Shown here one piece after another: positions 45,756-53,240 of a stretch of DNA of 55,248 nucleotides. The position numbers and the translations under genes are program-made. This DNA comes from Dysgonomonas sp. HGC4 (GTDB taxonomy: Bacteria; Bacteroidota; Bacteroidia; Bacteroidales; Dysgonomonadaceae): contig NZ_CVRU01000032.1 in assembly GCF_001261715.1 (NCBI RefSeq), forward strand, positions 1 to 55,248. The letters run 5' to 3'. Position 1 is the first letter of the stretch. Each line of letters begins with the position of its first letter. A model generated the notes under the pieces. That model searched no databases. It saw nothing but the letters and a program-made list of their open reading frames with translations, and was not told the origin of the DNA.

Positions 45756-46223
45756 ATGCAATATAAAAATATCTTACTTCTTGCCCTGCTTTCTATATTT
45801 TCATATTTTCCATTATCGGCGCAAGAACATTCGCACCGAGGAGATTTTGACATAGAAGCTTTTAAACAGAAAAGAGCCGAATTTATCATAGAGAAGGTAA
45901 ATTTGACTGATGCTGAAGCCAAAGCTTTTATTCCCCTAACCAACGAGTTAATGGATAAACGTTTTGAGTTGAATAGAGCAATCAGAAAAGAATCAAGAGA
46001 ACTTCGCAAAAAGAGCAATAAAACAAATGCCGATTACGAACGATTACTGGAGGCTAGCAGCTCTGTTAAAATAAAAGAAGCACAATTAGAACAAGAATAC
46101 CTTCAGAAGTTCAAAAAAGTATTATCTGCCGAGAAAATCTATAGATACAAGCAAGCAGAGACCCAATACATGAAAGAATTGGTAGGCAATAGGTCGGACA
46201 AAGAAAGATCAAAAAGAAAATAA
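45756..46223 (+). CDS. Spy/CpxP-like periplasmic helical protein
   Basis: A 155-residue protein with a signal peptide (ending LSAQ, about 22) and a His-rich start (EHSHRGD). The mature part is all helical and highly charged (KQKRAEFIIEKVNLTDAEAKAF, later YLQKFKKVLSAEKIYRYKQAE), as in Spy/CpxP-type chaperones or metal-sensing periplasmic proteins. It lies 15 nt after the membrane protein, completing a sigma/anti-sigma/periplasmic-sensor set. Exact role is inference. Confidence 0.7.
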   Translation: MQYKNILLLALLSIFSYFPLSAQEHSHRGDFDIEAFKQKRAEFIIEKVNLTDAEAKAFIPLTNELMDKRFELNRAIRKESRELRKKSNKTNADYERLLEASSSVKIKEAQLEQEYLQKFKKVLSAEKIYRYKQAETQYMKELVGNRSDKERSKRK

Positions 46224-46236
46224 TTAGGAAATCTCT

Positions 46237-46265
46237 TTGTGTTTTATTTTTTCTTACTATATTTG
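46237..46265 (+). promoter_or_regulatory. His operon promoter
   Basis: TTTG at 46237-46240 and TATATTTG ending about 46265, spaced 17 nt, match the Bacteroidota -33/-7 consensus well. Transcription would start near 46272, just before the leader peptide. Confidence 0.65.
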
Positions 46266-46287
46266 CCTTTGTATAAAAATATTAATA

Positions 46288-46341
46288 ATGACAAGACAAT
46301 TACATCATCATCACCTCTATTTCTCTTCATTTGGTAAGTGA
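46288..46341 (+). CDS. His operon leader peptide
   Basis: An ATG-started 17-codon ORF ending in TGA: M-T-R-Q-L-H-H-H-H-L-Y-F-S-S-F-G-K. Four histidine codons in a row (CAT CAT CAT CAC, 46303-46314) lie just upstream of an intrinsic terminator and hisG. This is the classic layout of ribosome-mediated attenuation: when charged tRNA-His is scarce, the ribosome stalls at these codons. It is too short for normal gene calling. Confidence 0.85.
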   Translation: MTRQLHHHHLYFSSFGK

Positions 46342-46415
46342 GGTCTTATTATGATGTATTTTCAAAATAACACAAGAAGTAAAGACTTACCTACATATAG
46401 GTGAGTCTTTTTTTT
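46333..46415 (+). promoter_or_regulatory. His attenuator: antiterminator and terminator
   Basis: The terminator hairpin pairs AAAGACTTACCTA (46381-46393) with TAGGTGAGTCTTT (46398-46410), with one wobble pair, followed by TTTTT. The segment GGTAAGT (46333-46339), which overlaps the end of the leader ORF, is perfectly complementary to ACTTACC (46385-46391) inside the terminator arm and can form an antiterminator. ATGATG (46351-46356) can pair with the His codons, giving a third option. A ribosome stalled on His codons leaves 46333-46339 free; one at the stop codon covers it. Confidence 0.8.
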
Positions 46416-46438
46416 AACCTAATTACTTTAATAAATAT

Positions 46439-47290
46439 ATGCTACGCATTGCTATCCAATCAAAAGGTCGTCTATTTGAAGAAACAATGGAACTTCTACA
46501 AGAGGCTGGTATCAAACTTAATAATAAGAAGAGAACATTACTTGTTCCCGTAAAAGGTTTTGATGTAGAAATTCTATTTCTCCGAGACGACGATATTCCT
46601 CAGGCTGTTGCTACAGGCGTAGCCGATGTTGGTATTGTTGGAGAAAATGAATTCGTAGAGAAAAAAGAAGGATCGCTCATAACCAAACGCCTAGGTTTCA
46701 GCAAATGTCGCCTATCGTTAGCCATTCCAAAAGACATAGACTACATTGACGTTAATTGGTTCCACAACAAAACTATTGCTACCTCCTACCCTCATATCTT
46801 AAAAAAATTCCTAGCAGATAATTCTATTGAATCAGAAATACACGTTATTTCCGGTTCTGTTGAGATAGCTCCAAGTATAGGACTTGCTGATGCTATATTC
46901 GATATTGTCAGCTCTGGTAGCACATTAGTTAGTAACCGACTGAAAGAAGTAGCAGTTGTGATGCAATCAGAAGCATTGCTTATCGCAAATAACGACTTAT
47001 CACAAGATAAAAAACAGATATTACACGAATTAATATTCAGAATAGAATCTGTACAATTTGCAGAAGGTAAAAAATACATTTTGCTTAATGCACCTAACGA
47101 AAAAGTAGAAGATATTATATCTCTTCTACCAGGAATGAAAAGCCCAACAGTAATGCCTCTGGCAGAATCGGGATGGAGTTCTATACATTCTGTAATCTCA
47201 GAAAAACAATTTTGGGATATAATAGGAAAATTAAAAGCCTTAGGAGCGGAAGGAATACTAGTGATTCCTATTGAGAAAATGATCTTATAA
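46439..47290 (+). CDS. hisG: ATP phosphoribosyltransferase, long form
   Basis: A 283-residue HisG, first enzyme of histidine synthesis. The catalytic domain starts LRIAIQSKGRLFEETM, and the phosphate-binding segment is near DAIFDIVSSGSTL. The C-terminal HisG_C domain (about 212-283) is present, so this is the long form with its own allosteric domain and needs no HisZ. It is first in the operon after the attenuator. Confidence 0.95.
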   Translation: MLRIAIQSKGRLFEETMELLQEAGIKLNNKKRTLLVPVKGFDVEILFLRDDDIPQAVATGVADVGIVGENEFVEKKEGSLITKRLGFSKCRLSLAIPKDIDYIDVNWFHNKTIATSYPHILKKFLADNSIESEIHVISGSVEIAPSIGLADAIFDIVSSGSTLVSNRLKEVAVVMQSEALLIANNDLSQDKKQILHELIFRIESVQFAEGKKYILLNAPNEKVEDIISLLPGMKSPTVMPLAESGWSSIHSVISEKQFWDIIGKLKALGAEGILVIPIEKMIL

Positions 47291-47301
47291 AAAGCAGTCT
47301 G

Positions 47302-47772
47302 ATGAGTACAGTAAAAAAGTATTTCACAATACTATATACAGTATATATAATTATGCTTTTGCTCCCTTGTATATTTCTATTTTTTGCATTGATGTACAAG
47401 AAACATAATAATTTCACAAAACATGATATACCTTATATCATAGCTGATGGAATTATTGTTATTATTGGCTTTACGCTGGCTTATTTTTACGCTCAGAAAA
47501 GTATTAAAGAAGCAAAACAGAAAAGAGGATTGCATGAAAAGCTATCTAAATATAGAAAAGGACTACTTATCCCTTGGACGATCTTAGATACTGTTGCACT
47601 ATTTTCTATCGGTTGTTATATAATAACAGGAGAACTTTTTTTTGTATGCATAACACTGTTTTCTCTTGCTGTTTTATTTCTTAATAAGCCCAATGTATCA
47701 AATGCCATAATAAGGCTAGATTTGCAAGAAGATGAACAACGAGTTTTAGAAAATCCAAAATCGGCTATATGA
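47302..47772 (+). CDS. Four-span membrane protein of unknown function
   Basis: A 156-residue protein I do not recognise. Hydrophobic spans lie at about 11-31, 46-66, 90-110 and 113-130, with a basic loop at about 67-90 (KSIKEAKQKRGLHEKLSKYRK). It starts 11 nt after hisG and its stop overlaps the next start, so it is cotranscribed with the his genes. It has no obvious link to histidine. Confidence 0.7.
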   Translation: MSTVKKYFTILYTVYIIMLLLPCIFLFFALMYKKHNNFTKHDIPYIIADGIIVIIGFTLAYFYAQKSIKEAKQKRGLHEKLSKYRKGLLIPWTILDTVALFSIGCYIITGELFFVCITLFSLAVLFLNKPNVSNAIIRLDLQEDEQRVLENPKSAI

Positions 47773-48296
47773 TAAAGATCACAGAAACATTAGTCCTACG
47801 CCCAACAACATTAGAATCTACTTCTGATATTTATGAGGCAATAACCAGAGAACGAGATTACCTGAGAACATGGCTACCGTTTGTTGACTGGACTCAGGAT
47901 GAAAGCAATACACTTGAATACGTTCAAGGTGTAATTGATAATGAAGAAGTTCAATATAGTATTTATGATTCAGATAGGTTTATCGGTCGCATAGGATTTA
48001 ACCATATGGATGCTCTCAATCATAAAGCTGAGATAGGTTATTGGATTATAGAAGAAGCACAAGGAAAAGGCATTGTAACGAGATCAGTAAAAGAATTGCT
48101 GATATTAGGCTTTACCGATCTCAATTTAAATAAGATTGTAATAAAAGCTGGAGTAGAAAATGCTAAAAGTCGCAGTATTCCTGAGAAGCTTGGATTTACA
48201 CTCGAAGGCATTGAACGTGATGGCGAATTACTTGTTGATAATAAGTATACCGATTTAGCTGTTTACGGATTATTAAAAAAAGAATTTAAGGTCTAA
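47769..48296 (+). CDS. GNAT acetyltransferase, RimJ/RimL type
   Basis: A 175-residue GNAT enzyme. The start TETLVLRPTT, the middle AEIGYWIIEEAQGKGIVTRSVKEL (acetyl-CoA loop QGKGI) and the end SIPEKLGFTLEGIERDGEL match ribosomal-protein-serine acetyltransferases. It overlaps the previous gene by 4 nt and precedes hisD by 32 nt. Its stop codon lies within a dyad. Confidence 0.85.
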   Translation: MIKITETLVLRPTTLESTSDIYEAITRERDYLRTWLPFVDWTQDESNTLEYVQGVIDNEEVQYSIYDSDRFIGRIGFNHMDALNHKAEIGYWIIEEAQGKGIVTRSVKELLILGFTDLNLNKIVIKAGVENAKSRSIPEKLGFTLEGIERDGELLVDNKYTDLAVYGLLKKEFKV

Positions 48297-48302
48297 GATC
48301 TT
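48288..48302 (+). repeat. Dispersed dyad across the GNAT stop codon
   Basis: AAGGTCTAAGATCTT covers the last two codons and the stop of the GNAT gene, with one G-U pair. The spacer then ends TATACTTACAAA before hisD. Confidence 0.6.
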
Positions 48303-48328
48303 ATAAGATATACTTTATACTTACAAAA

Positions 48329-49606
48329 ATGAAAGTCATAAAATATCCACAAAAGAACGATTGGGACAAGATTTTGGCTCGTCCAACATTCGACACATCT
48401 TCACTGAATGCAACCGTTAGCTCTATTTTGGCTGAAGTAAAGTCAGGCGGCGATAAAGCTGTTATCAGCTATGAGGAAAAATTTGATAAAGTACAATTAT
48501 CTTCTCTTGCAGTATCTAGCAAAGAAATTGAAGATTCAGAAAAGTATCTTTCCGAAGAGCTTAAGTCTGCAATAAGAACTGCTAAAAGCAATATTGAAAA
48601 ATTCCATTCAGCTCAAAAAATAGAAACCAAGAAAATAGAAACTACTAAAGGCGTTATTTGCTGGCAAAAGGCAGTAGCCATCCAAAAAGTAGGACTATAC
48701 ATACCTGGAGGTACAGCACCATTATTCTCTACCGTATTAATGCTTGCTATACCTGCAACTATTGCTGGATGTAAAGAAATAGTACTATGCACTCCTCCCG
48801 ACAAAGACGGAAATGTGAATGCTGCCATACTATATGCTGCTAAAGTAGCAGGAGTTAGCAAAATTTTCAAGATTGGTGGAGTACAGGCTATTGGAGCAAT
48901 GGCATATGGAACCGAAAGCGTTCCTAAAGTTTATAAAATATTTGGACCAGGTAATCAGTATGTAATGGCTGCAAAACAATTGGTCAGTCTTAAAGACGTC
49001 GCCATAGATATGCCGGCAGGTCCATCGGAAGTACAAGTAATTGCCGATGAAACATCAAATCCCGCTTTTATAGCTTCTGACTTATTATCTCAAGCAGAGC
49101 ATGGGATTGATAGTCAAGTTATACTAACTACAACTAATGAGGCTATTATAGAATCTGTTATATCTGAAATAAAGGAACAGTTAGCAGAATTACCGCGGAA
49201 AGAAATCGCAGAAAAAGCCCTTCAACATAGTATAGCTATCTTAGTAAATAATGATGACGAACTAATTGAGCTAACTAACGAGTATGCTCCCGAACACCTC
49301 ATCATCGAGACTAAAAATTACAACGACTTAGCAGATAGAATAGTAAATGCTGGATCGGTATTCTTAGGTCATAACACACCCGAAAGTGCCGGAGATTATG
49401 CTTCTGGAACCAATCACACTTTGCCCACAAATGGTCATGCCAAAGCATATAGTGGAGTAAATTTGGACAGTTTCATTAAGAAAATTACATTCCAAGAAAT
49501 CAGTAGAGAAGGAATACAAAATCTAGGAGCTACTATTGAAATTATGGCAGAAAACGAATTGCTTTTTGCTCATAAAAATGCAATAACACTTCGCTTGAAG
49601 AAATAA
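48329..49606 (+). CDS. hisD: Histidinol dehydrogenase
   Basis: A 425-residue zinc enzyme that makes the last two oxidations in histidine synthesis. Landmarks are VGLYIPGGTAPLFSTVLML, FGPGNQYVMAAKQ and DMPAGPSEV, the zinc region SQAEHGIDSQ, and HTLPTNGHAKAYSG near the end. The next start overlaps its stop (TAATG). Confidence 0.96.
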   Translation: MKVIKYPQKNDWDKILARPTFDTSSLNATVSSILAEVKSGGDKAVISYEEKFDKVQLSSLAVSSKEIEDSEKYLSEELKSAIRTAKSNIEKFHSAQKIETKKIETTKGVICWQKAVAIQKVGLYIPGGTAPLFSTVLMLAIPATIAGCKEIVLCTPPDKDGNVNAAILYAAKVAGVSKIFKIGGVQAIGAMAYGTESVPKVYKIFGPGNQYVMAAKQLVSLKDVAIDMPAGPSEVQVIADETSNPAFIASDLLSQAEHGIDSQVILTTTNEAIIESVISEIKEQLAELPRKEIAEKALQHSIAILVNNDDELIELTNEYAPEHLIIETKNYNDLADRIVNAGSVFLGHNTPESAGDYASGTNHTLPTNGHAKAYSGVNLDSFIKKITFQEISREGIQNLGATIEIMAENELLFAHKNAITLRLKK

Positions 49607-50043
49607 TGGAACTAAAACTCATTACATATCAGTCGCCGGAATATGACGAAATGGTTGCTCTTCGATATAGTGTATTGAGAGAACCACTAGGTTTGGTCTT
49701 TACCAAAGAGGATCTGCAAAAAGATGAAAATGATTTGTTATTAGTTGCATGTTTGCCTAAAAGCGAAAAGATAGTAGGCTGTTGTATATTGACCCCCCTT
49801 AATGAGCATACTGTTCAATTACGTCAAATGGCGATAGCCCTTTTTATGCAGGGTAAAGGTTTAGGAGCTCAACTCCTTCAATTTGCTGAAAATACAGCAA
49901 AAGATCTTCAGCATAGATACATCTATCTCCATGCTCGAAAAATAGCTGTCGATTTTTATAAGAAACACAATTATACAATAGAAGGCGATCAATTTACAGA
50001 AGTGGGTATTCCACACTTTGAAATGTTGAAACAATTAAACTAA
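49606..50043 (+). CDS. GNAT acetyltransferase, ElaA/YitI-like
   Basis: A 145-residue GNAT protein. The acetyl-CoA loop is QMAIALFMQGKGLGAQLL (about 71-88), and YLHARKIAVDFYKKHNY is a typical GNAT C-terminal strand-helix. It starts on the hisD stop codon and ends 5 nt before the cupin gene. The substrate is unknown. Confidence 0.82.
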   Translation: MELKLITYQSPEYDEMVALRYSVLREPLGLVFTKEDLQKDENDLLLVACLPKSEKIVGCCILTPLNEHTVQLRQMAIALFMQGKGLGAQLLQFAENTAKDLQHRYIYLHARKIAVDFYKKHNYTIEGDQFTEVGIPHFEMLKQLN

Positions 50044-50048
50044 GAAAT

Positions 50049-50498
50049 ATGGATAGCGAGAAAAAACATGTATTAGATACTGTCTCTAAATATATAGATA
50101 TTACACTTACCCCTTTTGGTAAACCACAAAGAACGGTAATTGACGTAGAAAAGAGAGACCCTATGTATGGCGGAAATGGTGTAGTATATATGCTTTCTCT
50201 TTTCGAAAAAGACGAATTAGTCAACAACCGCATCGGCGTCTACATGGTACTGATGAATAATGGTGATCAAGCAGGTTTCCATGAGCATGGAAGCAAAAAA
50301 GAGCAAGAAATATATGTATTAGTACACGGTCAAGGCGAATACATTGAGCGTATTGGTGAAGACAATATAACACGCAAATTCGATCTTAAAAAAGGAAATG
50401 TAACCTGTATTCAGGGAGATAATAATTATCACTCGATTATAAATACAAGTGACGAGCCCTTAATCATATTTGTAGTCACTACATACGAAGCAAAGTAA
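50049..50498 (+). CDS. Cupin-domain protein
   Basis: A 149-residue single-domain cupin. Motif 1 is GFHEHGSKKEQEIYVLVHGQGEY (about 76-98), which has two metal-binding His and a Glu, and motif 2 has NNYHSIIN with a third His. Role unknown; such proteins may act as isomerases or dioxygenases. It is inside the his operon and is followed by a 153-nt gap. Confidence 0.78.
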   Translation: MDSEKKHVLDTVSKYIDITLTPFGKPQRTVIDVEKRDPMYGGNGVVYMLSLFEKDELVNNRIGVYMVLMNNGDQAGFHEHGSKKEQEIYVLVHGQGEYIERIGEDNITRKFDLKKGNVTCIQGDNNYHSIINTSDEPLIIFVVTTYEAK

Positions 50499-50580
50499 GA
50501 CGTTTTTTTAATCCTATCAGAACTCTTATCTTTAGACAGTAAGCAATCGCAGATATTGGACAAGTCATTTTCAATTCATT

Positions 50581-50630
50581 ACAATCAATTGTTCTTACAC
50601 TTACAAAACAATAAAAAGGTCTGAGACCCT
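50581..50630 (+). repeat. Dispersed two-hairpin element, leader orientation
   Basis: ACAAT-CA-ATTGT (50581-50592), then CTTACACTTACAAAACAATAAA, then AAGGTCTGAGACCC (dyad 50616-50630). The flank matches the 27690 copy almost exactly. It is 21 nt before the start of the DJ-1-like gene. Confidence 0.78.
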
Positions 50631-50651
50631 AACTTTTAAAACATTACAGGT

Positions 50652-51230
50652 ATGAAAAAGAAAATTTTAATGTTAGCTGGAGATTTCGTTGAAGATTATG
50701 AATTAATGGTTCCATATCAGGCATTAGAATCATTGGGTTTTCATGTAGACGTAGTTTGCCCCGATAAAAAGGCAGGAGATAAGATTGCTACAGCAATACA
50801 TGATTTTACTGAATTTCAAACATATATCGAATTGAGAGGACATAATTTTGTTATCACAAAAAACTTCGATGATGTGAGACTCGATGAATACAGCGGATTA
50901 TATATTACAGGAGGAAGAGCTCCCGAATATATTCGACTGAATAAAAAAGTACTGGAATACACACGTTACTTTTTCGAAAAGAACTTACCCGTTGCAGCGA
51001 TCTGTCATGGTATACAAATATTAACTGCAGCAAAAGTAGTTGCTGGCAAAACTTTGACTTGTTATGCTGCCGTCGCTCCCGAAGTAGAATTAGCCGGAGG
51101 CAACTATAAAAACATTGCTCCCGCAGAAGCAATTACCGATGGTAATCTAACAACATCACCAGCCTGGCCAGGACATCAGGCAATATTGGCTGAGTTTTAC
51201 AAATTGTTAGGCGTTAAAATATCAATATAA
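50652..51230 (+). CDS. DJ-1/PfpI-family protein
   Basis: A 192-residue DJ-1/PfpI fold protein. The nucleophile elbow is AICHG (about 117), with the upstream acidic partner in LMVPYQALESLGF, and the C-terminal region SPAWPGHQAIL. Members are glyoxalase III-like, deglycase-like or chaperone proteins; the class cannot be fixed. It sits in the his operon ahead of hisC. Confidence 0.85.
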   Translation: MKKKILMLAGDFVEDYELMVPYQALESLGFHVDVVCPDKKAGDKIATAIHDFTEFQTYIELRGHNFVITKNFDDVRLDEYSGLYITGGRAPEYIRLNKKVLEYTRYFFEKNLPVAAICHGIQILTAAKVVAGKTLTCYAAVAPEVELAGGNYKNIAPAEAITDGNLTTSPAWPGHQAILAEFYKLLGVKISI

Positions 51231-51243
51231 GACCTTTAGACTT
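51229..51243 (+). repeat. Degenerate dispersed dyad before hisC
   Basis: AAGACCTTTAGACTTTATTTAA just after the stop of the DJ-1-like gene. Pairing is weaker than in other copies, so membership is tentative. Confidence 0.35.
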
Positions 51244-51268
51244 TATTTAATTTTTATTCTTAAATATA

Positions 51269-52300
51269 ATGAATCTACAACAGCTAGTTCGTACAAACAT
51301 ATGGAATCTCAAAGCATATTCTTCGGCAAGAGATGAATTTAAAGGAGAAGCCTCTGTTTATTTAGATGCTAATGAAAATCCATTAAATGGTCCTTACAAT
51401 CGCTATCCCGACCCCTTACAATGGAAACTCAAAGAAAAGGTATCTGAGATAAAACATGTGGATATAAAAAACATATTCTTTGGCAATGGAAGTGATGAAC
51501 CCATAGATCTTGTTATTCGTATTTTTTGCGAACCAGCTGTTGACAATGTTGTTGCCATTGACCCTACTTATGGGATGTACAAGGTTTGTGCAGATATCAA
51601 CAATATCGAATATAGACAAGTACTGCTCAATGATAACTTTTCGCTAGATGCCGATAGTGTTTTAAAAGCAACAGATAATAATACCAAAATAATATTTCTT
51701 TGCTCACCAAACAATCCATCAGGTAATCTCTTAGACAGAAATGAGATCTTGAAAGTAATCCAAAACTTCTCAGGAATTGTAGTTTTAGACGAAGCTTACA
51801 TTGATTTTGCTCCCGCAGCAAGCTGGGTACCTCAATTAGACAAATACCCAAATCTCATAATCTTACAAACATTCTCTAAAGCATGGGGAATAGCTGCTGT
51901 AAGATTGGGAATGGCATTTGCGTCTCCTGAGATCATCAACCTATTCAACAAAGTAAAATATCCTTATAACATCAATATCTTAACTCAGAATTTCGTACAA
52001 TCAGAGTTAGACAAATTAGAGTTAAAAGAAGAGTGGGTTAAAACGATCTTAACGCAAAAAACTCACCTTGAGAAAGAATTAAGCAAAATAGCTCTTGTTA
52101 AAAAAATATACCCTTCCGATGCTAACTTTATATTAGTCAAAGTTGATGATGCAAATATGATATATAATAAGTTAGTAGATCGTGGTATCATCATACGCAA
52201 CAGAAATACAATATCATTATGTAACGGCTGCCTCCGTATAACTATTGGCACAGAATCCGAAAACAATACACTAATAGAAGCATTATCACATATAGTATAA
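51269..52300 (+). CDS. hisC: Histidinol-phosphate aminotransferase
   Basis: A 343-residue fold-type I PLP enzyme. The start is [19 protein letters not shown], the ATP-independent phosphate site is [10 protein letters not shown], and the PLP lysine lies in [15 protein letters not shown] (about 210). Length is normal for HisC. It ends 1 nt before the next gene. Confidence 0.96.
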   Translation: MNLQQLVRTNIWNLKAYSSARDEFKGEASVYLDANENPLNGPYNRYPDPLQWKLKEKVSEIKHVDIKNIFFGNGSDEPIDLVIRIFCEPAVDNVVAIDPTYGMYKVCADINNIEYRQVLLNDNFSLDADSVLKATDNNTKIIFLCSPNNPSGNLLDRNEILKVIQNFSGIVVLDEAYIDFAPAASWVPQLDKYPNLIILQTFSKAWGIAAVRLGMAFASPEIINLFNKVKYPYNINILTQNFVQSELDKLELKEEWVKTILTQKTHLEKELSKIALVKKIYPSDANFILVKVDDANMIYNKLVDRGIIIRNRNTISLCNGCLRITIGTESENNTLIEALSHIV

Positions 52301-52301
52301 C

Positions 52302-53144
52302 ATGCCAGTAGAAGAAGAGAAAAAAGTAAAGAAAGGTGGCAAAAAATGGAAATTCCTACTCATTTTACTATTAATAATAGTTATAGGTGGAGTATTCAGT
52401 AAGTTTTTTATGCAAATAAAACATATACCTTCGGGATATATTGGTGTAAAATCGAGCATAGGAAATCCCCTTGACAATAGCGTAGATTACGAGGTAAAGT
52501 TAGTAAAAGGGTACGTTATATTTATGCCTCTTTATACAGAAATAATCGTTTATCCTACTACGATACAAACCGCAGCATACGATTCTATTAAAGTAAATGC
52601 TCTGGATGGAACCGAATTTATAGTAAAACCTAGAGTATCGTATTTACTCGACGAATCTAAAGCTGAACTTCTTTATAAAAACGAAAAGAAGAGTTTAGGA
52701 GAAATAAACAACAGCTATCTCAAAGAAGTTGTAGCACACTCCTATTCAACTGCCGCCGGCACTTTCAGCTCTGACTCTCTTGTGAGTAATAAAAATGCCT
52801 TTGAAATCGAAGTGAATAGAATATTAGCTTCGAAAATGGGAGAAATCGGTTTGATCCTAAAAAATACAAACTCGAACTTGGAAATTCCTCAAAAAATAAA
52901 AGACATAATTGCCCTTCGTAGCCAATCTCTACAAAATGCGATATTGGCAGAAGATAAGATGAAGCAAGCCGAAGCTGAAGCAGAAATACAATTACTGGAG
53001 GCTAGAACAAAAAGCAAAGAAGATTCCTTAAAGAATTCGGCAATGACTAATCTTGCAATTCAAAAAATGTTTATTGAGAAATGGGATGGCAAATTACCCC
53101 TGTATGGTGACACCCCTAAAATCTACAAAAACATAACTGAATAA
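52302..53144 (+). CDS. Membrane-anchored SPFH/prohibitin-like protein
   Basis: A 280-residue protein with one membrane anchor (about 18-38, KFLLILLLIIVIGGVFSKFF) and a SPFH/prohibitin-like domain from about 45 to 195. A coiled-coil segment rich in Ala and Glu runs from about 215 to 240 (EDKMKQAEAEAEIQLLEAR), which family members use to oligomerise. SPFH proteins organise membrane microdomains. It starts 1 nt after hisC, an unexpected place for such a gene. Confidence 0.8.
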   Translation: MPVEEEKKVKKGGKKWKFLLILLLIIVIGGVFSKFFMQIKHIPSGYIGVKSSIGNPLDNSVDYEVKLVKGYVIFMPLYTEIIVYPTTIQTAAYDSIKVNALDGTEFIVKPRVSYLLDESKAELLYKNEKKSLGEINNSYLKEVVAHSYSTAAGTFSSDSLVSNKNAFEIEVNRILASKMGEIGLILKNTNSNLEIPQKIKDIIALRSQSLQNAILAEDKMKQAEAEAEIQLLEARTKSKEDSLKNSAMTNLAIQKMFIEKWDGKLPLYGDTPKIYKNITE

Positions 53145-53145
53145 T

Positions 53146-53200
53146 AAGGTCTTAGAGCTATTTAAAACCTTAGCAAGTATAACATCAATAGACTGTTATA
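53146..53200 (+). repeat. Dispersed two-hairpin element between the SPFH gene and hisB
   Basis: AAGGTCTTAGAGCTATTTAA, then a perfect second hairpin TATAACA (53178-53184) and TGTTATA (53194-53200), whose arms equal those of the 27582-27603 copy. The region ends TATACTTACTA at the hisB start. Confidence 0.78.
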
Positions 53201-53240
53201 AATCCTAAATAGATCATTAAATACTTTTATATACTTACTA

